Under the pieces are notes generated by a model that was not told where the DNA came from, did no database searches, and saw only the letters and a program-made list of their open reading frames with translations. DNA of 64,000 nt from Halomonas icarae (lineage in GTDB: Bacteria > Pseudomonadota > Gammaproteobacteria > Pseudomonadales > Halomonadaceae): NCBI RefSeq assembly GCF_009901955.1, contig NZ_WUTS01000001.1, positions 1,582,145 to 1,646,144 on the forward strand, written 5' to 3'. Made by a program: the position numbers and the translations under genes. Of the stretch, positions 57,999 through 64,000 are shown one piece after another. How positions within the stretch are numbered: position 1 is the first letter of the stretch; each line of letters begins with the position of its first letter.

Positions 57999-59561
57999 CT
58001 ATAGGTATTCGATTTTCATCTCAAAACCTTCCAATCTTTCACACCTAATAACTACAGAATCGCCAGGCTTCGCTTTTTCCACATCCACGTTAGGGTTGAG
58101 CTTCACTGGTCCAAAGGTTCTTTTAATATCCGGTAGAGGAACCAAATCGTTAAAAACTTCAAGAGCTACACCGCTCTGCGTTATTGAAACTTCGCCTCCA
58201 TCCTCTTTTTCAAATGATTCCTTAAGAAACCCGTCTAATTTTTTATTCAAAGTCAACGTAAACGAAGGGTCTCCTCGCAACTCATCACTTCCGAATATCC
58301 CTGGCTTTTCAAAAAGACCTGAATACATAACTAACTCATCAAGGTCTTCACCAGAGTAAGTGATATTGCTATCAAATTTCACTTTCTTGTCAGACGCTCT
58401 AGCCAATTTCATTGCGCTTTTCGAATACAAGAGAAAACTGACAATTTCTTTCACGAAGTCAAAACCCGAGACATCTAAATCGTCACTAGTAGCAAGTCGC
58501 TCTCCTTGTATTTCGATAGCGAATGAAAAGAGCCATCCTTTAAGCATTCTATCAAAAAGCGTGTGTAGCTTTACTAAATAGGGAAGTCTAGCAACATCCA
58601 TCCCTTCCCATGGGGAAAAATCACAGTCAAAAGAGAGGCTTGCCTTACTTTCGTTTCTTGGAATTCCTGTATTCCCTCGCACATGGAAAAGCCCACCAAA
58701 CGTTTTGGCATCAAAGTTTATAATCTCCGTCCCCGGCGTCAAGTGACCATGGGCGTCATCAAACATCTCAACAACATTTGACTCGGGGCACTTAACGTAC
58801 ATTTTAATAACTGCTGGACATCTGGTGGGGCTTATACTTACGACGCCCCCTTGGGAAAGTATCTTATCGAAAAGTTTTGAATCATTTGAAATAATATGAC
58901 TTGCTGGAATATCAAAGCCCTCGCCTCGACTAACTAAAGCCTGATGCTTTCCACTAAAGTCATAAGAGGAATCAGAAACCAACTGAAAACTAACAGAAAC
59001 CTTCGAAGACTTTGGCTCAATCTTGAATATCGACTTTCCATCAACGTGGCTTACAGTAACGCCAAATCGTTCGTCAAGGCTTTCTAAAGAAGATGCCGTG
59101 GCCTTGTGAACATTGTGTATTGAAGTTGCTAAAAATCCTGTCGGTTTACCTGTAAACAAGCTCTCTATTTGGTTCACAGCATCATCATTAGACGGAAGCC
59201 TCATCCCAAGCTCTTCTTTTGCCCTAGCTTCGCTCTCGGCCTTCCATTCTCTTAGGAGTTCTGCGGGGTAGTCACTAGGACTTCTATCAATCTTGTAACT
59301 ACAGGTGCTACACAACCATATTCCGTTGTCAAAACTAGACCTCTCGGCAGAGCTCATGGTGGCAAGATAACGAGGACCGTTTGGGGATGCAGCATATATA
59401 TGAGCAGCAACACCAATATTGTTAACGCCATTTTTCCCATCGCCGGGGGAGCTTGTCGGCACTCGACAGACAGGGTTTGAGCAACGATGACCTACTCTAT
59501 CCCTGAGCATCCTAACGACATTCGCTTTAAAACTATCTCTTTTATGACTTTTTTCTACCAT
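57999..59561 (-). CDS. HNH-like zinc-domain protein with large unrecognised C-terminus
   Basis: The protein has 520 residues from the ATG at 59559-59561, chosen for the AGGGGG site about 7 nt upstream; frame starts at 59621 and 59579 lack one. Residues about 20-115 form an HNH-type zinc domain: Cys27 and Cys32 (CSNPVC), then AAHIYAASPNGPRY with His54, DNGIWLC with Asn79 and Cys84, Cys87, and YPAELLREWK. The place of the final catalytic His is taken by CSTCSYKID, so cleavage is doubtful. Residues 120-520 are mostly strands and match no family I know. It is third in the island, 184 nt after the TIR-NTPase gene. Confidence 0.75.
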   Translation of the reverse strand: MVEKSHKRDSFKANVVRMLRDRVGHRCSNPVCRVPTSSPGDGKNGVNNIGVAAHIYAASPNGPRYLATMSSAERSSFDNGIWLCSTCSYKIDRSPSDYPAELLREWKAESEARAKEELGMRLPSNDDAVNQIESLFTGKPTGFLATSIHNVHKATASSLESLDERFGVTVSHVDGKSIFKIEPKSSKVSVSFQLVSDSSYDFSGKHQALVSRGEGFDIPASHIISNDSKLFDKILSQGGVVSISPTRCPAVIKMYVKCPESNVVEMFDDAHGHLTPGTEIINFDAKTFGGLFHVRGNTGIPRNESKASLSFDCDFSPWEGMDVARLPYLVKLHTLFDRMLKGWLFSFAIEIQGERLATSDDLDVSGFDFVKEIVSFLLYSKSAMKLARASDKKVKFDSNITYSGEDLDELVMYSGLFEKPGIFGSDELRGDPSFTLTLNKKLDGFLKESFEKEDGGEVSITQSGVALEVFNDLVPLPDIKRTFGPVKLNPNVDVEKAKPGDSVVIRCERLEGFEMKIEYL

Positions 59562-59745
59562 TGAATGCCCCCTACTCATTCTGTCGTTAGCAATGGTTGC
59601 ATCGCGCCTTCGCTTAACCATCTAAACTGGCCAAGCGGTCTCAGGCTCTAAACTGACTAACTCACTCATAACCCGTATCGTACCCAGCCCTTGATTTTAA
59701 TTATGGATAAGGACAGACTGAGACCAAGTCACTCTACCGGGTCTT

Positions 59746-62277
59746 CTACATTTTCCCGCCTTTTGCATTTTCCATTCTTCGTTGGGTTTGCATGCTTATA
59801 CCTAACGTTTCAGAAAGACGTTGCTTATCCCTAAATTTTACAGGAAACATATATGTATGCTGTATAATATTTTCTTTCAGTATCCGCTTACATGTAGGAT
59901 TAGAACGAAATTCTTTTTGCAGGCTTGTTATTCTCTTAAAGTCTAGTCGCTTATGAAAGTGGAGGTGCATGGATTGGTTTATCAGCTTTATCGCTGGTGT
60001 TCCGTTTTTCTCTTCTACAATCCTACAAATTTCTTCAACTTCAATGCCACCCATTGAATTAGAGACTTTCCTAAGAACTCCAAATATAACACCATATGTA
60101 AGAAGCATATAAGTATGTTTTGCTTCTTTTTCCAAGTCTTTATCACTTACCCTCGGGTTCTCTTTGAGAACATGCTCTATGATTTTTATAACTTCATCTT
60201 TTGACGAGTCTGATATACTAAGAAAATAAGAAAGAAACCGTAGTCCGGTGTGAAAGCCTTCCTCCACAATGTCCACCAAGGTGCTTTTAGGAAGTGAAGC
60301 AGATCTATTTCTAACGATCTGCCCAATAATTTCTATTCCTTTAAAAGCTTTATTCACTCTCGCAAGAGTATCGCTAGGTTCTAAATTATCTATCTCATTT
60401 TCAAATTTTACTGTATCTTGCTCTAACCTATCCAGTTCTTGAGCTTTCTTCTCACGCTCATCTTCAATTCTTCTCTGTTCAAGAATTAGCTCAGGAATAT
60501 CCTCAAGAAAACTCTCCATAAAGCTAAGAGAGCTACGTTCAAGTGTTGCAGCATCCTGCTCTTGGAACAGCTCCATCATACATATTTGTATCTCATCTAA
60601 AATCCACGCATCTTTTGTGTGATGCGTAATAAAAACAATTATATTGGCACAGTCTTCTTTATGTAGATTTTCAAGCAAATATATAAACCTGCTTTTCACA
60701 TTGCGACTTTTATTGTATTGCTCAGAAATATACTTGGCAGCGAAGAAATAATAGATATACGGGTACTTAAACTTGAAACCTTTTTCATTTTTTGTCAATA
60801 TACTACAACGAAGAAGTCGTGAAACCACATCTTCTTCATTGACAGCCAAGTATATTTCTGAATATTGCCGAAAAAAGTTTTTTAATTTATCGTCATTCAA
60901 CTCCCCGCTATTTTCAAACTGAGCCCACGCAAACTCAGTCATGACATTCATATACTTGTCTATGTCTTTAGTCGTTATATCGGCTTTTTCAAGTGCCTGA
61001 TATACCAGATGTTGGTAGCAATGACCAAAAGAAGTTAAATCTATTTGCTGAGTCGTATATGCTTCAAATATCTGCATCAAGCTCAATAGGTAGATAGGCT
61101 TAGGTGGAACAACACTTCGCCTAACCAAAGAGTCAATTTTAGATTTCAGATCATCTACACTATAGAAGAGGTCGGCCTCATCGATCTCTTTGTCTCTTCC
61201 TACCGAAACCCACTTCTCAATTAGTTTTTCACGCTTATAGTTTCCAAAGGGCAGTATCTCTTTCACTGAAAACCCAGCTAAACCATCAATGTCAGGCATG
61301 ACGTATTGGAAAGAGTCGGAGGCCAGAACTATACATGTTCCAAATTCAGATTGTATACCATCTAGCAAAAGATTCTGATGCCGTTTGTTCAGGGCGATGC
61401 TAGACATGTTATCGACTATTAGAACTCTTTCTTCATAGCTTATCTCTGACAAGTCACAAATATCTTCATATTGTTTCTTCAAAGCCTCGCTACAAAGATC
61501 AAAAACATTACTTTCATTGACTCCGTCTGCATCAATAAATATAGGTTTTTTCCTGTATTTCAGCGAATCCTTGTACAGTGACTTTGCGAAAGCAGTCTTT
61601 CCCGACTGTTCCTCCCCAAGAACAACTGTATAACCTTTTTTCTTAAAGAGGCTGGATGCGGGAGTTTCGACAAAGCTATCATCATCTGTATCCATGCTCC
61701 TTAAGTCTGGATACACATAGATATCATCTAAAAACAAAACATCAGCAGCTCTATTTTTAAAGACTACTTCAGTGTCATTCAGCCATTGAGAGAACTCTCT
61801 TCGACTGGCATAGTCTAGCTTAGGCGCAGGTATTTCAACATGCTCTACTTCTCTTACAGCTCTTTTAATTTCTTCTACTACTTCAAGGAAAGCGCCATCT
61901 TTGTCTTCACATTGACTAATCCATTTTCCTTCAGGAACTTTATTTAGGCCATCAAAAAGAGCACCTTCTGTGTCGCAGGGTCTAGCTAATATAGGAATAA
62001 CCCTTGCTCTACCCGCCCTATGCAATTCTACTGCAAGCTTCATTTCTTCAGCATTACAATATTCCGAACTAATAAAATCCGGGCTAATCAATAACAATAT
62101 AACAGAAGCTTGATTTACATTTTCATCAATCACTCCTGTTCTTACGTCACCAGCAAGAATATCTCTATCATGCCATGTTTCAATTATTTTCCTATGAACC
62201 AATCCACTAAGATGAGCAATAAGCTGCTCTTTGTAAGAGTCATCTTTTCTATTGTAGATAATAACGACTTTTTTCAT
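59746..62277 (-). CDS. TIR-STAND NTPase protein, NLR-like immune candidate
   Basis: From the ATG at 62275-62277 the protein has 843 residues. Residues 1-140 form a TIR domain (MKKVVIIYNRKDDSYKEQL, SVILLLISPDFISSEYC, IPILARPCD) with Glu78 in the position of the catalytic Glu of TIR NADases. A P-loop NTPase follows: Walker A GEEQSGKTAF (221-228) and Walker B RVLIVDN (near 285-290), then helical regions, a charged coiled-coil-like stretch (EQRRIEDEREKKAQELDRLE) near 610-640, and a helical C-terminus. This is the layout of bacterial NLR-like defence proteins, where the C-terminus senses the phage. An upstream GTG (62289) is less likely. Confidence 0.82.
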   Translation of the reverse strand: MKKVVIIYNRKDDSYKEQLIAHLSGLVHRKIIETWHDRDILAGDVRTGVIDENVNQASVILLLISPDFISSEYCNAEEMKLAVELHRAGRARVIPILARPCDTEGALFDGLNKVPEGKWISQCEDKDGAFLEVVEEIKRAVREVEHVEIPAPKLDYASRREFSQWLNDTEVVFKNRAADVLFLDDIYVYPDLRSMDTDDDSFVETPASSLFKKKGYTVVLGEEQSGKTAFAKSLYKDSLKYRKKPIFIDADGVNESNVFDLCSEALKKQYEDICDLSEISYEERVLIVDNMSSIALNKRHQNLLLDGIQSEFGTCIVLASDSFQYVMPDIDGLAGFSVKEILPFGNYKREKLIEKWVSVGRDKEIDEADLFYSVDDLKSKIDSLVRRSVVPPKPIYLLSLMQIFEAYTTQQIDLTSFGHCYQHLVYQALEKADITTKDIDKYMNVMTEFAWAQFENSGELNDDKLKNFFRQYSEIYLAVNEEDVVSRLLRCSILTKNEKGFKFKYPYIYYFFAAKYISEQYNKSRNVKSRFIYLLENLHKEDCANIIVFITHHTKDAWILDEIQICMMELFQEQDAATLERSSLSFMESFLEDIPELILEQRRIEDEREKKAQELDRLEQDTVKFENEIDNLEPSDTLARVNKAFKGIEIIGQIVRNRSASLPKSTLVDIVEEGFHTGLRFLSYFLSISDSSKDEVIKIIEHVLKENPRVSDKDLEKEAKHTYMLLTYGVIFGVLRKVSNSMGGIEVEEICRIVEEKNGTPAIKLINQSMHLHFHKRLDFKRITSLQKEFRSNPTCKRILKENIIQHTYMFPVKFRDKQRLSETLGISMQTQRRMENAKGGKM

Positions 62278-62309
62278 GCTTGCTCTCACTCTTCCCTGCT
62301 TTTATTTTC

Positions 62310-62750
62310 CTACTGCTTTTTCTGAACAACTCTTTTAATAGAATTAGTTATGTCTAAAAAAGCAGAATCTCGATCACTCCACAATGTTACGGGTTTTCCA
62401 TCAGTAGGTACTGCCATTAACTTTGAGAATGGTGCATCCTTCCAATCACAGGGTCGTATTATGACTGGGATCACCGTTGATTCCCCTTTCCCGTGCCTTT
62501 CCATAGCAACAGTCATTTCTATGTCATAGCAATAATCCGAAGCTATGAAATCAGGGCTTATCAATAACAGAATAACATCGCTATTATGTATATTTTCATC
62601 AATCGCTCTATCAATTTCCTCACCGGCGTCAATTGCTCGATCATGCCACGCCGTGATTACGCCTCTTTTTTTCAGAATCGAGAGTTGAGCCTCTAATGCA
62701 TCTCTGAAGCTTTCATCACGATGCGAATAAGAGAAGAACACTTTCTTCAT
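62310..62750 (-). CDS. Stand-alone TIR-domain protein
   Basis: The 146-residue protein is a TIR domain and little else: MKKVFFSYSHRDESFRDALEAQL, the ISPDFIASDYC segment with Glu78 matching that of the larger protein, and VIPVIIRPCDWKDAPF. Bacterial TIR proteins cleave NAD+ or make cyclic ADP-ribose isomers as signals, as ThsB does in Thoeris. It is the first island gene on the minus strand, 32 nt before the TIR-NTPase gene, so they are likely co-transcribed. An AGGA lies about 7 nt before the ATG. Confidence 0.83.
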   Translation of the reverse strand: MKKVFFSYSHRDESFRDALEAQLSILKKRGVITAWHDRAIDAGEEIDRAIDENIHNSDVILLLISPDFIASDYCYDIEMTVAMERHGKGESTVIPVIIRPCDWKDAPFSKLMAVPTDGKPVTLWSDRDSAFLDITNSIKRVVQKKQ

Positions 62751-62771
62751 CTTCTATTCCTATGACCTTTT

Positions 62772-62800
62772 AATTTACACATATTGACAAGACGCTGCAA
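62772..62800 (-). promoter_or_regulatory. Possible promoter of the TIR operon
   Basis: On the minus strand TTGCAG and TAAATT are 17 nt apart, ending about 22 nt before the TIR gene start. The match to -35/-10 consensus is partial, so the call rests mainly on position and AT richness. Confidence 0.3.
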
Positions 62801-62888
62801 ATGCTTACAAAACCCTCTTACTCCTAATCATACATAATTGATGCTGCTCCGTCTGCGTAGCTTTTAGCACCACAGGAAGACGCATTAT

Positions 62889-62903
62889 TGAATCTGAACT
62901 CCA
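62889..62903 (-). repeat. Right copy of imperfect inverted repeat of the island
   Basis: TGAATCTG, a 3-nt spacer and TCCA lie about 32 nt inside the right edge. On the minus strand this reads TGGA-spacer-CAGATTCA, as at the left edge (57919-57934). Confidence 0.4.
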
Positions 62904-62935
62904 CTGTCTCAGTTGTCGCTATGGATATGGGCAGT

Positions 62936-63685
62936 ATGCTGCCCAACCACCCGCCCCTGGTGATCGCCGAGCAGTTCGGCACCCTGGAGACGCTGTATCC
63001 CGCGCGTATCGACCTGGGACTGGGCCGCGCGCCGGGCTCCGATGGCGCCACCATGGCGGCACTGCGCCGAGACCCCTATGCCGGGGTAGACGACTTCCCC
63101 CAGCGCCTGGAGGAGCTGCAGGGCTTCCTCGGCGACGAGCGGCCCGGCCAGCGGGTGCGAGCAGTGCCCGGCCAGGGCACCCATGTTCCCCTCTGGTTAC
63201 TGGGCTCCAGCGGCTACAGCGCCCAGCTCGCCGCACGCCTCGGCCTGCCCTTCGCCTTCGCCGCCCAGTTCGCCCCAGGATATCTGTTCGAGGCACTGCG
63301 CCTCTACCGCGACAACTTCCAGCCGTCTGCGGTGCTCGAGCGTCCCCACGCCATGGTCGGGCTGCCGGTGGTCGCCGCCGAGACCGATGCCCACGCCGAC
63401 TACCTGGCTTCGACCATGCGCCAGAAGTTCCTGGGCATGATTCGTGGTCGACGCACCAGCGCCAAGCCCCCGGTGGAGCACCTGGAGATGTCGCCTACCG
63501 AGGAGGCTCAGCTGCAACAGTTCCTGGGCGCCGCCATCGTCGGCGGTCCCGAGACCGTGCAGCAGGGGCTGGAGGCCTTCCTCGAACAGACCGGCGCCGA
63601 CGAGCTGATGCTCAACACCGACGTCTATGCCCTGGAGGACCGGCTGAGAAGCTACGAGATCGTTGCCGACGTGTGGAAGGGGTAA
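62936..63685 (+). pseudogene. 3' part of interrupted luciferase-like flavin monooxygenase (LLM) gene
   Basis: The 249 codons from 62936 restart the LLM family at [22 protein letters not shown] and continue through [38 protein letters not shown] and [15 protein letters not shown] to the stop. The frame is open upstream to an ATG at 62888, so a product of up to 265 residues could be translated from island sequence. It would lack the N-terminal part of the flavin barrel, so it is probably inactive. Confidence 0.88.
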
Positions 63686-63769
63686 TCTATAAGGAACGAA
63701 CCCTGTCCCCGGGCTTTCCAAGGGGCAGTTCATCTAGCGTCACATCCGACGCGACCTCTGGAGGTTAAC

Positions 63770-63958
63770 ATGCCCGATTCCCAAGGCCCGCACCGAGATC
63801 CCCGCCAGAATCCCGCCTGGCGCGCCGCACAGCAATGGCAACAGCGCGCTCGCCAACGCCAGGGCAACGGCCTGCTCGACAGCATCAAGATGCTGCTCGC
63901 CTGGCTGCTGTTCGGCACTTTGATGATTGAAGTGGTCCCCATCTTTCGGACCACCTGA
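63770..63958 (+). CDS. Small membrane protein, 62 aa
   Basis: The ATG at 63770 has a GGAGG site 8 nt before it. The N-terminal 35 residues are hydrophilic, with many Gln, Arg and Pro, and the rest is one TM helix (IKMLLAWLLFGTLMIEVVPIF). It lies 84 nt after the LLM remnant on the same strand, and no family is recognised. Confidence 0.6.
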   Translation: MPDSQGPHRDPRQNPAWRAAQQWQQRARQRQGNGLLDSIKMLLAWLLFGTLMIEVVPIFRTT

Positions 63959-64000
63959 CAGGTTAGCTAAGCTCGGATCGGGTCATCATCGGCGTCAGGC

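Larger units (their letters stand above)
57902..62935. mobile_element. About 5.0 kb AT-rich inserted island carrying two TIR genes and an HNH-like gene
   Basis: The island separates codons 82 and 83 of the LLM gene. Sampled 60-base lines inside are 33-47% GC (35% at 60001, 33% at 60601, 40% at 58381, 47% at 58801), against 68% at 63241 in the host gene. All three genes are on the minus strand, opposite to the LLM gene. No integrase, transposase or reverse transcriptase ORF is present. Edges are inferred from where LLM homology stops and resumes and may shift by a few bases. No clear target-site duplication was found. Confidence 0.85.

Noticed and set aside
58096..58581. Plus-strand ORFs inside the HNH-like gene
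   Set aside because: They are antisense to a longer ORF with clear zinc-domain motifs and have no ribosome sites or recognised families.
62110..62325. Plus-strand ORF across the start of the TIR-NTPase gene
   Set aside because: It is antisense to the conserved TIR domain and its sequence is hydrophobic low-complexity.
57886..62936. Target-site duplication TGGGCAG flanking the island (before 57893 and at 62929-62934)
   Set aside because: Using it as a duplication would delete family residues (GGI) at the junction of the rebuilt LLM gene, so the match is likely coincidence.

Overview
The window looks like a chromosome segment of a halophilic gammaproteobacterium of the Halomonadaceae (Halomonas type). 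This is inferred from the high GC of most of the sequence, an NhaD sodium/proton antiporter, an arginine succinyltransferase operon in the Pseudomonas-like order aruC-F-G-D-B, queA-tgt-yajC-secD-secF, and many protein families usual in Halomonas and Pseudomonas. No phage, CRISPR array, rRNA or recognisable transposase was found. One tRNA gene is present: tRNA-Leu with anticodon CAA, on the minus strand at 35274-35360.

Layout. 1-4.9 kb: a truncated glutathione S-transferase, a yeast-type cytosine deaminase, nitroreductase NfsA, a two-domain CbiX-like chelatase, a DUF3820 protein, ribosome-rescue factor ArfB and a DUF3581 protein. 5.1-6.6 kb: nhaD. 6.8-12.2 kb: a tight plus-strand set of PstS-like periplasmic protein, outer-membrane barrel, membrane GGDEF-EAL protein and exosortase-type acyltransferase. 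12.2-14.0 kb: DUF3541 lipoprotein and TRIC channel. 14.0-21.5 kb: arginine catabolism (astC, aruF, aruG, astD, astB) with zapE attached to its end. 21.6-25.9 kb: methyltransferase, GlxA/AraC regulator, fabV and glutathione peroxidase. 25.9-30.5 kb: NUDIX, MoxR, DUF58 and TgpA transglutaminase operon. 30.6-35.1 kb: AidB-like dehydrogenase, LysE exporter, rnk and small membrane proteins. 35.3-41.1 kb: tRNA-Leu, then queuosine and Sec genes. 41.2-48.6 kb: META lipoprotein, gloA, tag, azoR, metR, an RstAB-like two-component system and small proteins. 48.7-52.8 kb: a helicase with a nuclease-like N-terminus overlapping a FAN1-type nuclease. 52.9-57.4 kb: BrkB-like protein, nitronate monooxygenase, retropepsin, UMF1-type MFS carrier and a small membrane protein.

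The most notable region is about 57902-62935. A luciferase-like flavin monooxygenase gene is cut in two after codon 82 by about 5.0 kb of much lower-GC DNA. The insert holds three minus-strand genes: a stand-alone TIR protein, a TIR protein fused to a STAND/NACHT-like P-loop NTPase, and a protein with an N-terminal HNH-like zinc domain and a large unrecognised C-terminal part. There is no integrase or transposase. The content is what one expects of an anti-phage NAD-depletion or nucleotide-signalling system, and I do not recognise this three-gene arrangement. I propose it as the candidate undescribed system. Its edges carry a short imperfect inverted repeat, and the left edge encodes residues resembling the interrupted motif.

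No gap longer than about 300 bases lacks a gene. Intergenic structures that can be supported (terminators, one possible leader hairpin before rnk, inverted repeats) are listed.
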